From assembly GCF_002811475.1 (NCBI RefSeq), contig NZ_NPDL01000014.1:1-38891 (forward strand): a DNA stretch of 38,891 nt, in the 5' to 3' direction. A program made the translations under genes and the position numbers. The notes under the pieces were generated by a model. The model was not told where the DNA came from, ran no database searches, and was given only the letters and a program-made list of their open reading frames with translations. Numbering within the stretch: position 1 is the stretch's first letter; each line of letters starts with the position of its first letter. Shown here piece by piece: positions 1-7,786 of this stretch. Origin of the DNA: Leptospira hartskeerlii. Its GTDB lineage: Bacteria > Spirochaetota > Leptospiria > Leptospirales > Leptospiraceae.

Positions 1-84
1 ATCCTTAACAAAGATGCCGCGCATGAACATCCATACAAGATGATCAGCAAACAGATCCCAATCGCAGTTATATTCTATTGTTGA
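1..84 (+). CDS. possible C-terminal end of an upstream gene (partial)
   Basis: Frame 1 is open from the window edge to a TGA at 82-84 (27 codons); frames 2 and 3 stop earlier. A good intrinsic terminator begins 10 bases after the stop, as expected for the end of a transcription unit. The fragment is too short to assign a family and the product is unrecognised. It could also be untranslated sequence. Confidence 0.3.
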   Translation: MLNKDAAHEHPYKMISKQIPIAVIFYC

Positions 85-93
85 AGTTTATTT

Positions 94-127
94 AAAAAGC
101 CGAGGGCATAAAGCCTTCGGCTTTTTT
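94..127 (+). terminator. intrinsic terminator, near-perfect hairpin with T tract
   Basis: A 14-bp stem (arms 94-107 and 113-126) pairs fully apart from one G·U, with the 5-nt loop ATAAA. The GC-rich core GCCGAGGGC/GCCTTCGGC is followed by a run of T. The A-rich left arm gives a T run on the other strand too, so it may work in both directions. It separates the upstream unit from the ArsR operon. Confidence 0.85.
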
Positions 128-155
128 GTTTTAGTTGAGTGCTTACATAAAAAAC

Positions 156-213
156 ACTTAAGCAAATGCTTGACTATTTTTCCATTGTCGCTATACTTAA
201 GTAAATGCTTAAC
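156..213 (+). promoter_or_regulatory. tandem ArsR-type operator (two copies)
   Basis: Two 19-bp near-identical elements, ACTTAAGCAAATGCTTGAC (156-174) and ACTTAAGTAAATGCTTAAC (195-213), differ at two positions and lie 39 bp apart. Each has an imperfect dyad (AAGCA-AA-TGCTT in the first, TTAAG...CTTAA in the second), as winged-helix ArsR dimers prefer. Copy 1 overlaps the -35 and copy 2 overlaps the -10, the transcription start and the ATG of the downstream arsR-like gene. Autorepression is the natural inference. Confidence 0.75.
170..197 (+). promoter_or_regulatory. sigma-70-type promoter of the ArsR operon
   Basis: TTGACT (170-175) and TATACT (192-197) are separated by 16 bp, close to consensus. 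The predicted start of transcription, about 203-205, coincides with the ATG at 205, so the message would be leaderless or nearly so. Both hexamers are embedded in the tandem operator copies. Confidence 0.7.
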
Positions 214-540
214 AATTCATCTCTTGATGGGGTTTTCTACGCCTTGTCAGACCCGACTCGCCGTGACATCGTAGAAAGACTGAGCAAAAAACCGGCTTCC
301 GTAAGCGAGCTTGCCGGCCCTCTGGACATGAGTATGGCAGCAGTCGTCCAGCACATACAAATTTTGGAAGAAAACGGTTTGATCAAAACCCAGAAGATAG
401 GGCGCGTGCGTTCCTGCAGAGTTGAGATGAATTCGTTGGAACTGATCGAGAACTGGGTTCACCAGCGTAGAAAATTTTGGGAAAGGAATTTGGATCGATT
501 GGGAGAATTTTTGGAAAAAACGGAGAAGGGAAAAAAGTAA
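205..540 (+). CDS. ArsR-family winged-helix repressor (AHSA1-linked type)
   Basis: This 111-aa protein has the hallmark DPTRRDIVERL near residue 17 and a recognition-helix region around 40-62 (SMAAVVQHIQILEENGLI) followed by a wing. The metal-site ELCVCD motif of ArsR/SmtB sensors is absent, so it probably senses something other than As or Cd. ArsR proteins of this subtype commonly sit directly ahead of an AHSA1/SRPBCC gene, as here (2-base gap), and autoregulate. The start is fixed by the conserved N-terminal helix; no Shine-Dalgarno is present because the promoter abuts the ATG. Confidence 0.88.
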   Translation: MLNNSSLDGVFYALSDPTRRDIVERLSKKPASVSELAGPLDMSMAAVVQHIQILEENGLIKTQKIGRVRSCRVEMNSLELIENWVHQRRKFWERNLDRLGEFLEKTEKGKK

Positions 541-542
541 CT

Positions 543-1019
543 ATGGAAACACTAAAAGTCGCCCACGAAATTTTTAGCATAGAAAGAGTATATCAATCTG
601 AGCCAGAATCCGTTTATTCTGCATGGAGTAACGTAGAAGCAAAGGCAAATTGGTTCATCGGACCTGGAGATTGGTCGGTAGTACAGAGAAAATTGGACTT
701 CCGAATTGGCGGAGAAGAGATACTTCATGGTCGTTTTCCAAATGGAAAAGAAACCTTATACAAAGCCAGATTTTCCGATCTAATCGAAAACCAAAGAATC
801 GTTTTCGTTTACGATATGATCTTAAGCGGAAAGATCCATTCAGTATCAATCGCCTCCATTGAAATAGAAAGAGTAGACACTTCCTCTACAAGGCTAACGT
901 TCACAGAACAAGTTGCATTTTTAGACCAAACAATAGGTAGAGAAGGTGTGAGTTCCAGAAGAGAAGGTACTTTGGCGCATTTAATAAGATTAACAGATTA
1001 TCTCGAAAAGGCAAAATAA
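543..1019 (+). CDS. SRPBCC / AHSA1-like (START-fold) protein
   Basis: 158 aa. The N-terminal ERVYQSEPESVYSAWSN and the KANWFIGPGDW segment match the activator-of-Hsp90-homologue-like SRPBCC family, a helix-grip fold binding hydrophobic ligands. An open frame extends upstream to 477 inside the arsR-like gene, but ATG 543 is preferred: it follows the repressor's stop by two bases and is preceded by the purine-rich GGAGAAGGG near 522-530. Its ligand is unknown. Operon position suggests the repressor, this protein and the following hydrolase respond to the same compound. Confidence 0.82.
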   Translation: METLKVAHEIFSIERVYQSEPESVYSAWSNVEAKANWFIGPGDWSVVQRKLDFRIGGEEILHGRFPNGKETLYKARFSDLIENQRIVFVYDMILSGKIHSVSIASIEIERVDTSSTRLTFTEQVAFLDQTIGREGVSSRREGTLAHLIRLTDYLEKAK

Positions 1020-1030
1020 GGAGAACCGAG

Positions 1031-1921
1031 ATGAAATTTTCTAATTTAATATATTATATTTTTACAATATTCATAGTCAATGCTTGTTCTGCAGGACAAC
1101 CATTTCAACTTCGTGAAACACCTTCTAAGATTACATCCGAAGCATTTGAAAAAGGGCTCGCTCCCATTAGAGATATCCAAATGTATTACGAGATTCACGG
1201 GAAAAAGAATGGGATCCCACTAGTTCTGCTGAACGGTGGAGGCTCAACGATAGAAGTGACTTATAGCAGGATTCTCCCTCTTCTTGCTCAAAATCGTAAA
1301 GTGATCGCTCTGGACGAACAAGGACATGGTAGAACGACGGATAGAAATGCGCCAGTCAGTTTCGAAACTTCTGCGGAGGATGTAGTCGCTCTATTGAAAT
1401 TTTTGAAAGTGGAACAAGTGGATATTTTCGGTTTTAGCAACGGCGCAAGTGTTGCATTGAATGTGGCTATCCGACATCCGAAACTAGTGCGTAAACTTGT
1501 ATTTGCTTCATCTATCACAAAAAGAGAAGGGGCTTATCCTATGTTTTGGAATTTTATGAAAAATGCTACTTTTGAAAACATGCCTCAAGCACTTAAAGAT
1601 GCATTTTTAAAAGTAAATCCTGACCCTCAAAAATTACATATAATGTATGAGAAAGATGCTGCGCGAATGCGTAACTTCAAGGATCTTAGCGATAAAGATA
1701 TTAGAACTGTTGGAATTCCGACTTTGATCTTACTCGGGGATAAGGATGTTCCTAAGTTAGAGCACGCGGTAGAAATGGTCCGAATGATCCCGAAGGCAAG
1801 GCTTTTGATTCTGCCCGGAGGCCATGGAGATTATTTAGGAGAAGCAATCATGTCGCAAGGAAAAGATCGATATCCTGAATTGACCTCTGCTTTGGTCCAA
1901 GATTTTTTAGATTCGCCGTAA
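1031..1921 (+). CDS. alpha/beta hydrolase, predicted lipoprotein
   Basis: 296 aa. The N-terminus has a basic/hydrophobic signal ending in a spirochaetal lipobox (IVNAC, Cys19), so the enzyme is probably lipid-anchored outside the cytoplasm. Catalytic elements are in order: oxyanion-region NGGGS (~68-72), nucleophile elbow GFSNG with Ser136, acid region GDKD (236-239), and His265 in PGGHGD. An AAGGAG sequence precedes ATG 1031 and the gap to the SRPBCC gene is 11 bp, so it is the third gene of the ArsR operon. Substrate cannot be read from sequence; esterase or haloperoxidase-like activity is typical of the fold. Confidence 0.85.
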   Translation: MKFSNLIYYIFTIFIVNACSAGQPFQLRETPSKITSEAFEKGLAPIRDIQMYYEIHGKKNGIPLVLLNGGGSTIEVTYSRILPLLAQNRKVIALDEQGHGRTTDRNAPVSFETSAEDVVALLKFLKVEQVDIFGFSNGASVALNVAIRHPKLVRKLVFASSITKREGAYPMFWNFMKNATFENMPQALKDAFLKVNPDPQKLHIMYEKDAARMRNFKDLSDKDIRTVGIPTLILLGDKDVPKLEHAVEMVRMIPKARLLILPGGHGDYLGEAIMSQGKDRYPELTSALVQDFLDSP

Positions 1922-1981
1922 AGGTAAGATCAAAATCCGGATCCAAACAGTCTATTTTCTAAATATAGATTGGGAAATGAT

Positions 1982-2452
1982 ATGCTAGATTGGCTTACAA
2001 ACTGGATTAAGGATCGCGAGACTATACAAAGGGGAAAAGAATTATTTTCTAAGATCCAAAACGGAGATAAACAAGGTTTTAGGAAAATTTTGGATCTCAT
2101 CCCGAATAAAGGTGAGTTAAAAGAATGCACCAAGGGGCTTCTCGGTTTTTGCGCTTCCGAGATCCAAGATCCGTTTTATTTAGAAACTTTATTGAATGCG
2201 GGCTTGGACCCGAACCTTCCTGATGGAAATGGGATCTTTCCAATTCATAAAGCTGTTGAAAATGGGAAAGTAAAACCTGTTCAGATCCTCTTGGAACATG
2301 GAGCAGATCCTAATGTTTCCGATCCAAGCGGAGTGACTCCATTACATATTTCTTATAGTTATGACGGGCTCTCTGAGATCTCGGAACTTCTAATCTCGAA
2401 TGGAGCGGATACAGATAAAAGAGATAATTTAGGCAAGAGATATTTAATGTAG
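1982..2452 (+). CDS. small ankyrin-repeat protein
   Basis: 156 aa. At least two clear ankyrin repeats lie in the C-terminal half: one with GIFPIHKAVENG and ILLEHGADPN, the next with GVTPLHISYS and LLISNGADTD. The N-terminal third is charged and helical without a recognised domain. ATG 1982 is chosen over the in-frame TTG at 1970 because GGGA (1972-1975) sits six bases before it. There is no signal peptide, so it is probably a cytoplasmic protein-interaction module. It could be read through from the hydrolase gene (60-bp gap). Confidence 0.8.
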   Translation: MLDWLTNWIKDRETIQRGKELFSKIQNGDKQGFRKILDLIPNKGELKECTKGLLGFCASEIQDPFYLETLLNAGLDPNLPDGNGIFPIHKAVENGKVKPVQILLEHGADPNVSDPSGVTPLHISYSYDGLSEISELLISNGADTDKRDNLGKRYLM

Positions 2453-2461
2453 TTTTTTTGT

Positions 2462-2496
2462 AGGAACTTCAATAAGCGCTACTTGTGAAAGTTCCT
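2462..2496. terminator. hairpin between convergent genes
   Basis: A perfect 8-bp inverted repeat, AGGAACTT (2462-2469) and AAGTTCCT (2489-2496), follows the ankyrin stop by 10 bp. A GTTTATT run follows on the plus strand. The T7 run at 2453-2459 lies on the wrong side for the plus gene. It probably ends the plus-strand unit; the terminator assignment is moderate. Confidence 0.5.
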
Positions 2497-2557
2497 GTTT
2501 ATTCGTTTCTAAGGTTGTTTTTGAACCAAAGCAAGGTTGTAATTTGGACCTACACTT

Positions 2558-5533
2558 CTAATCCATTTCCAAAAGTTTCTTCAGCTTTCTGATATTCTTA
2601 TTTTCCGGATCTATCTCTTCTGCAGATTTTGTGAATCCGATTGCTTCTTCTCTATTGCCTAAAAGTCGATTTAGATCGGAAAGATGGACAAGGTTTTGTA
2701 CATTCATAGGCTGCATTTGATTTACCATCATTGCAGCTTCCAAGGATTGAGCTAAGTTACCGATTCGTTTTTCTGCAATAGAGAGATAATACCAGAGTTC
2801 TGCGGTATCCGGATCTTGGCTTAGATACTTGCTCAGGACTTTTACCGCTAACGGATAGTCCTTTTCTTTAAAACTGATTAATCCGAGTAGCTTGTTCAAT
2901 TTTTGGTTATTATTATCCGTTGCGTATGCATCTAAAAGAATAGAAATCGCCTTTTGAGCTTCTCCATTTCTATATAATTCTTTTCCTTCTTTGTACAGAC
3001 TTTGTAGAACTACCTTATCCGCAAATTCGTTGCTATCTTCCCTTTGTTCAATTGCAGGAGCATTTACTTCTTGGAAACCGATCCGTAAGATTGAGAGGTC
3101 ATCTATAACTTCTCCTATACTTCTGATATTTTTTTCGATATTTTTAATATCTCCGTGCGATCTTTCCACCACATCTAAGAAAACATTTTCATCCTCGTTG
3201 ATGATCCTTTTGCCATTGTGTATGGATAATAAAAGATCGTCTCTTCCATCGGAGGCGAGAATAATCAGATCTCCGGGATGAAGCTGGAACTTTTTCACTT
3301 TAAAATCGAACTCCGAGTCCAGTCCTAATTTACGAAGTTCTAATGTGTTTTCTATAAAAGAAGCCTTTCCGTCCCTATACAATACCGAGAATGGATGTTC
3401 TGCGTTCCAATAGAACATTTCTCCGGTTTCGTCGTCGATCAATGCAACAGTCGCGGAAATGACCATGGTTCCATCAAAACTTTTGAACACGGAATGGATT
3501 TCCAGATAGGTTTCAGTCAGCCATTCTTCCGGTGTTTTTGCTAGAACTCTTTTGTTTGCGGCGGATCTTGCCATGATCGAGTTCATGACGACTCCCATGA
3601 CCAAGGAACCTCCTGCTCCTTGCATGGATTTTCCCATGGCATCTCCATTCATCGCCATCGTGAATTTTTTATAATTATCAGGAGTTCCTAATCTTAAATT
3701 TCCTGTTAAACAAATATCTCCCCCGAGTTCTCCCTGCTTATTACGAAATTCGAAGTATTTCTTTTGTCTGATAAGAAAGCTAGTATTTACTTTAGGGGAT
3801 TTGTTTGCGTTATAGAAAAGAGGTTTTGCAAGTAAAGAAGTTAAGAAATAGTCCCCATCCTGTTGGATTTTCAGTCTTTGGACTTCCTCCATTTTTTCCT
3901 GAACTTCTTTCGTACGTTCTTCTACCTTTTCTTCTAAATGATCCGCGTGCTCTTGTAATTGTTCCCTCGCTCCTCGGATAGAATCTACCATTGAGTTGAA
4001 TGACAACGATAGGAAACCGATCTCGTCCATAGTCTTGATAGGAACGTTTACATTTAAATCTCCGTGGTTGACTTTCTCCACTCCGGACAATAGATTATTA
4101 AGAGGATGAATTAGGCTGACTCTGAGCAGGATAGGGAAGGCGATCAATATAAAGATCGTTGTTCCAAGAATGATCAGGATTAACCAGCGGGCTACGTCGT
4201 GGATTACCTGTCTGAATTCGGCATATGCGAATCCTACTTCATATCTTGTAGGTCCTATCACAAAATCATAATGGATATAGAAATCGCCTGCGACTCTGTA
4301 GAGCCTGGCACCTAAAGGAAGATTTGTTTCTTTCATTTCCTTTAGAGTGATTGTCTCTAACTCCGATTCGGATTTCCCTTTGTGAAGCTTTCTATTCTTT
4401 TCGATCGCTTCTTTGAGTTGTTGGTTTTTGTAATATTTCTCTCCTTCTTTCAAAATGGTTTGGTTCAAACCGTCTTTGGAAAAGAGGATCTCATATTTAT
4501 GATCGAATATTCCCGGACCGACAGGGCGAGATAAAATGTATCTTACATTCGGAGGAAAGTTCGTGTCTCCATTTCGGATCTCCGTTTTGACTGAATTCAT
4601 CTCAACTAAGTCTTCTTTCTCGATGGATTTATCAGTGGAGAATAACGTAATGTAACTTATTGCCCCTAGAGCTAACACTACCGTAACTACAGCGCTGGAA
4701 AGAATTTTTCCCATAAAGCTAGTAGGTTCCGGTGAATGGTTTAAATATGCACTTTGTATGAAGAATATCGTGATTACCGATAGGATAAAGTAGGTAATCG
4801 CATAGGTATCATAAGATAGAACACCGGACTTGTTTAATACGTTATTATATGCATTTAAGATGTTTAAGATTACAGTTAGTAAGAATGCTCTTAATGCAAT
4901 TCCTTCTTTTCTCGCAGGAAGTAAGATCCTCATGATATTCAGAGGGAGAAAAAGTAGAGTTTTTACAAGGATTCGAATCGGGAGAGCCAAAGAACTAGAG
5001 GATGTATTCCATTTTTGGAATATTCCAGTATAACGAGAGAAGTAGATTGTCTTTCTGATTAGAATGACTGTGCTGATGATAAAACACAAAAGGATCGCAA
5101 AACTAGCTTCTTTTCCGTAATCAAAACTATAATGGTGGGCGGAGAATAGATATATCTTTTCCATTCCGATCGTTTTCAGAATGAAATGTATCCATGCAGC
5201 TAATGCGATTACTAAGGTTAGCGGAATAACTATCTTGGATTCTTTTGGGTAAATATTCCTTGGGAAATGATAGCAGAAACCTATGAATCCTACGATCCCG
5301 AAGATCACAAAAACTGTAAGATATCTATGATATGCAGCTAATGGGTTAAATATGGAGTAGGAGAGGAAGTAGCCCAAAAACATGGTCCCATATCCCAGAT
5401 ACATTATAATTAAATAATATGTTGGTAGGGTCCTGTTCTTCTTGAATACCAAGAATCCGCTCAAAACGAAGGTTAAAAGGAATAAGGAGAAAACTCCGCT
5501 TGCATGATGGGAGAAAAGAATGGAAGCTTCCAT
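2558..5533 (-). CDS. 7TM–HAMP–SpoIIE/PP2C phosphatase–TPR signalling protein (paralogue 1)
   Basis: 991 aa. Order: seven or eight hydrophobic helices (~10-300), an extracytoplasmic stretch (~300-445), a transmembrane helix (~447-470), HAMP (~470-520, MDEIGFLSLSFNSM), coiled coil (~522-558), SpoIIE-type PP2C Ser/Thr phosphatase (~590-820), and C-terminal TPRs (~840-985). Metal-binding phosphatase motifs are visible: GGD 604-606, NGDAMGKSMQGAGG from 629, SDGRDD 761-766 and DDLS 811-814. SpoIIE phosphatases usually dephosphorylate anti-sigma-factor antagonists, so it is an inferred receptor feeding a partner-switch pathway. No anti-sigma or antagonist gene is in the window. A closely similar paralogue is at 7787-10957. 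Confidence 0.88.
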   Translation of the reverse strand: MEASILFSHHASGVFSLFLLTFVLSGFLVFKKNRTLPTYYLIIMYLGYGTMFLGYFLSYSIFNPLAAYHRYLTVFVIFGIVGFIGFCYHFPRNIYPKESKIVIPLTLVIALAAWIHFILKTIGMEKIYLFSAHHYSFDYGKEASFAILLCFIISTVILIRKTIYFSRYTGIFQKWNTSSSSLALPIRILVKTLLFLPLNIMRILLPARKEGIALRAFLLTVILNILNAYNNVLNKSGVLSYDTYAITYFILSVITIFFIQSAYLNHSPEPTSFMGKILSSAVVTVVLALGAISYITLFSTDKSIEKEDLVEMNSVKTEIRNGDTNFPPNVRYILSRPVGPGIFDHKYEILFSKDGLNQTILKEGEKYYKNQQLKEAIEKNRKLHKGKSESELETITLKEMKETNLPLGARLYRVAGDFYIHYDFVIGPTRYEVGFAYAEFRQVIHDVARWLILIILGTTIFILIAFPILLRVSLIHPLNNLLSGVEKVNHGDLNVNVPIKTMDEIGFLSLSFNSMVDSIRGAREQLQEHADHLEEKVEERTKEVQEKMEEVQRLKIQQDGDYFLTSLLAKPLFYNANKSPKVNTSFLIRQKKYFEFRNKQGELGGDICLTGNLRLGTPDNYKKFTMAMNGDAMGKSMQGAGGSLVMGVVMNSIMARSAANKRVLAKTPEEWLTETYLEIHSVFKSFDGTMVISATVALIDDETGEMFYWNAEHPFSVLYRDGKASFIENTLELRKLGLDSEFDFKVKKFQLHPGDLIILASDGRDDLLLSIHNGKRIINEDENVFLDVVERSHGDIKNIEKNIRSIGEVIDDLSILRIGFQEVNAPAIEQREDSNEFADKVVLQSLYKEGKELYRNGEAQKAISILLDAYATDNNNQKLNKLLGLISFKEKDYPLAVKVLSKYLSQDPDTAELWYYLSIAEKRIGNLAQSLEAAMMVNQMQPMNVQNLVHLSDLNRLLGNREEAIGFTKSAEEIDPENKNIRKLKKLLEMD

Positions 5534-5544
5534 ATCGGACTTGT

Positions 5545-5573
5545 TAGATTTTGCATAAACGACTAAATGTCAA
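5545..5573 (-). promoter_or_regulatory. weak candidate promoter for paralogue 1 phosphatase
   Basis: Read on the minus strand, a perfect TTGACA (5573-5568) is followed 17 bp later by AATCTA (5550-5545), a poor -10. It lies 12-40 bp upstream of the ATG at 5533. The -35 is good but the -10 is doubtful. Confidence 0.35.
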
Positions 5574-5731
5574 GAGGATTCTCGAATACATGATAAATAG
5601 CAGCATATGTGTCGCTATTTTGGATTTTTATCGAGCGTTTGATCGACAAAATTGCGATACGCACTAAAACTTTGGTATTATTTTTCTTCTCTCGACTTTT
5701 TTTAATTAGGCGATTTTCGTCTTTATTACAA

Positions 5732-5777
5732 TTGCTCGACCTTGATCTACCCTAAGGATCCAATTAAGGTCGAGCAA
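5732..5777. terminator. long perfect stem-loop downstream of the NmrA-like gene
   Basis: TTGCTCGACCTT (5732-5743) and AAGGTCGAGCAA (5766-5777) form a perfect 12-bp stem around a 22-nt loop that contains a further partial pairing (GATC...GATC). It begins 11 bp past the stop of the minus-strand NmrA-like gene. No long T tract follows on the minus strand, so it may be a non-canonical terminator, a 3'-end stabiliser or a DNA-level site. Confidence 0.5.
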
Positions 5778-5788
5778 AAGAATCCGTC

Positions 5789-6640
5789 TTAATTCAACCA
5801 AACCTTTTTGTTTTGCTCCGCATACTCATCAAAAGTGATAGGATCTTTTCCTGTGATCTCCCGAACAGTATTCAGGATGGAAGAAGAATGGCCTTCTTTC
5901 AGCGCGCCGGCGATGAATACCATAAAACTTGCATAGTCTTCGGATACGCCCGCTTGTAAAAGATTTGCCTTAAATGTCTCCGGGCTGATATCGGAGTAAC
6001 TTACCTTTACGCCAGTATGTTTGGAAATTTTTTCGGCTACTTCTTCATGAGTAAGTGCTTCTTTTCCGGTTAACGTAATTCCTTTGCCGTTAAATTGGTC
6101 GTTCAATAGAGCGGAAACCACCGAAGAAGATATGTCATCCGTATGGATAAAGCTTGTCTTTGCATTTCCTGCAGGGAAGAATATCTTCTTATCTTTTAAT
6201 ATTCCGGAAAGCCAATATGTTTGGAAGTTCTGCATGAACCAATTCGGTCTTAAGATTGTGTACGGAACTCCGGAATTTTCTAAGCTGATCTCTAATTTTC
6301 TAAAAGGAGCCTCTGGAGGAGCGAAGTCCACTCCCATGGCGCTCATCAAAACTACCTTCTTCAAGGAAGCTTTTTTAGCTTTTTCAAACCAAGGACTTAA
6401 TACCGAATATTGGTCCGTGTATCCTGGGGGAGAAATGAAGAAGGCTCTCTCCACATTTTCTAAAATTTCAGTTCCTTTTGTGGGCTGGGTGGCATCTGCA
6501 AATACCCAATGTAGCCCCGGAAGTTTTTTGCCGGCATCCGGATTCCTAGTTCCTGCATATACTTCATGTCCCAAATCCAATAGTTTAGAAATTACGGAAC
6601 TGGAGATCTGTCCTGATCCGCCATATACGAAAATTTTCAT
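5789..6640 (-). CDS. NmrA/SDR-family NAD(P)-binding oxidoreductase
   Basis: 283 aa, normal for the family. The N-terminal MKIFVYGGSGQISSSV is a Rossmann β1–turn–α1 with a GxxG core; the third glycine position is Ser. The motifs VLMSAMGVDF, TILRPNWFMQNF and SFIHTDDIS match atypical NmrA-type SDRs related to QorB-like quinone reductases and redox sensors, which lack a reliable YxxxK pair. AGGAG lies about ten bases before the ATG. It is divergent from an AraC regulator with an inverted repeat between them, so the regulator probably controls it. Activity (quinone, azo or aldehyde reduction, or NADPH sensing) cannot be settled from sequence. Confidence 0.85.
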   Translation of the reverse strand: MKIFVYGGSGQISSSVISKLLDLGHEVYAGTRNPDAGKKLPGLHWVFADATQPTKGTEILENVERAFFISPPGYTDQYSVLSPWFEKAKKASLKKVVLMSAMGVDFAPPEAPFRKLEISLENSGVPYTILRPNWFMQNFQTYWLSGILKDKKIFFPAGNAKTSFIHTDDISSSVVSALLNDQFNGKGITLTGKEALTHEEVAEKISKHTGVKVSYSDISPETFKANLLQAGVSEDYASFMVFIAGALKEGHSSSILNTVREITGKDPITFDEYAEQNKKVWLN

Positions 6641-6714
6641 TTGATTTATTCTCCTGTAACTTTGAATGATACAAGATGTATTGAAATTAGGCTATGTCTT
6701 AGGGTCTAAAAAAC

Positions 6715-6750
6715 ATATCCAATAGTATAAAGGAATCGACTTTTGGATAT
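6715..6750. promoter_or_regulatory. inverted repeat in the AraC/NmrA divergent region
   Basis: ATATCCAA (6715-6722) and TTGGATAT (6743-6750) are perfect inverted 8-mers with centres 28 bp apart. On the minus strand a TATACT (plus AGTATA, 6724-6729) sits between them with no good -35, and the upstream half-site occupies the -35 position. That fits a promoter activated by the adjacent AraC protein. Confidence 0.5.
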
Positions 6751-6769
6751 TATGGCTTATGTTTAGAAG

Positions 6770-7675
6770 ATGGATATTCTTTCGGAAATATTGACCAATG
6801 CAGGCTGGAAAGCGGACCTACTCGCCAGGACTTCCTTATATAAACCTTGGGGGTTTCGTTTTCCTTGTGAAAGGAGCGGTGGATTCCATATTCTTTCTCA
6901 AGGTTCTTGTTATGCAAGGATCAAAGGAAAACTCATCCATTTAGAAAAAGGAGATATTCTATTCGTTGCGAAAGGTCTGGATCATGACTTGGTATATTCT
7001 CCAAATGATAAAGTCGTAGATATTGCCAAGTTCAGGGATATGTCCGAAAAGCAAAAGAGGTCTGAAAAACTTCCTTTAACCACATTCGTTTCCGTTCGTT
7101 ATGAGGTTCCGGAAGCAGCGCAACATCCATTTTTCTTCGAGCTTCCAGATTATATTTTAGTAAAGTCTTCCGATGTTCTTGCACATCATCCGTTAAACAC
7201 CACTCAAGTATTGATCTCTCAAGAATTGGATTCAGGGATAGGTTCCGATCTGATACTGCAAAGATTAACCGACATTCTTCTGTATTACGTGATTCGACAT
7301 TGGTTGGAGATCCATCCTTCTTCTTCTCCTGGCTGGAGAAGCGCTTTTAAAGATGAGAAGATACTGAGAGCGTTAGAGGCATTGCATAGAAAACTTTCTT
7401 ATCCTTGGACTTTGGAAAAATTATCCAGAGCGGTTGGAGTTTCTAGGGCTTCCATTGCGAATCGATTCCGGGAAGTTCTGGGATGTACTCCAATAGATTA
7501 TTTGGCAAAATTAAGAATGGATAAAGGAAAAACTCTGATGGCAGAGGAGAATTTTACCTTGGAGGAGATCGCAAGGACTGTGGGCTATTCTTCCGCGTTT
7601 GCTTTTTCCAAAGCTTACAAAAGGATCCATGGTCTTTCTCCTAGAAATTCCGAGCAGGAAAGATTGGGGGCTTAG
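6770..7675 (+). CDS. AraC-family transcriptional regulator (cupin_6-like N-terminus)
   Basis: 301 aa. The N-terminal ~190 residues match the AraC-type cupin (GFHILSQGSCYARIKGK, then LEKGDILFVAKGLDHDL). The C-terminal ~100 residues hold two helix-turn-helix units (LEKLSRAVGVSRASIANRFRE and LEEIARTVGYSSAFAFSKAYKR). This family is frequently divergent from a single oxidoreductase gene that it activates, matching the NmrA-like neighbour. ATG 6770 has only a weak AGAAG directly before it; an earlier in-frame ATG at 6752 is closed by a stop, so 6770 is the first usable start. The inducing ligand is unknown. Confidence 0.88.
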   Translation: MDILSEILTNAGWKADLLARTSLYKPWGFRFPCERSGGFHILSQGSCYARIKGKLIHLEKGDILFVAKGLDHDLVYSPNDKVVDIAKFRDMSEKQKRSEKLPLTTFVSVRYEVPEAAQHPFFFELPDYILVKSSDVLAHHPLNTTQVLISQELDSGIGSDLILQRLTDILLYYVIRHWLEIHPSSSPGWRSAFKDEKILRALEALHRKLSYPWTLEKLSRAVGVSRASIANRFREVLGCTPIDYLAKLRMDKGKTLMAEENFTLEEIARTVGYSSAFAFSKAYKRIHGLSPRNSEQERLGA

Positions 7676-7717
7676 TCATATTCCGAATGGAACGATTCTA
7701 ATCGTAGGTTCCACTGT

Positions 7718-7761
7718 AACCGGTTCTAATCCGCAAACAATCTTCTTGACGGAAACCGGTT
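7718..7761. repeat. paired AACCGGTT palindromes upstream of paralogue 2
   Basis: Two copies of the 8-bp palindrome AACCGGTT (7718-7725 and 7754-7761) sit exactly 36 bp apart in the 111-bp gap before the phosphatase gene, in matching context (G.AACCGGTT.TAA). A TTGACG at 7746-7751 lies just before the second copy. They may be operator sites; the regulator is unknown. Confidence 0.4.
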
Positions 7762-7786
7762 TTAAGATTCTTTTTATGCTGCTTAT

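Noticed and set aside
477..542. Earlier ATG for the SRPBCC gene inside the arsR-like gene
   Set aside because: It adds 22 residues unlike the family; ATG 543 has a purine-rich site before it and directly follows the repressor stop.
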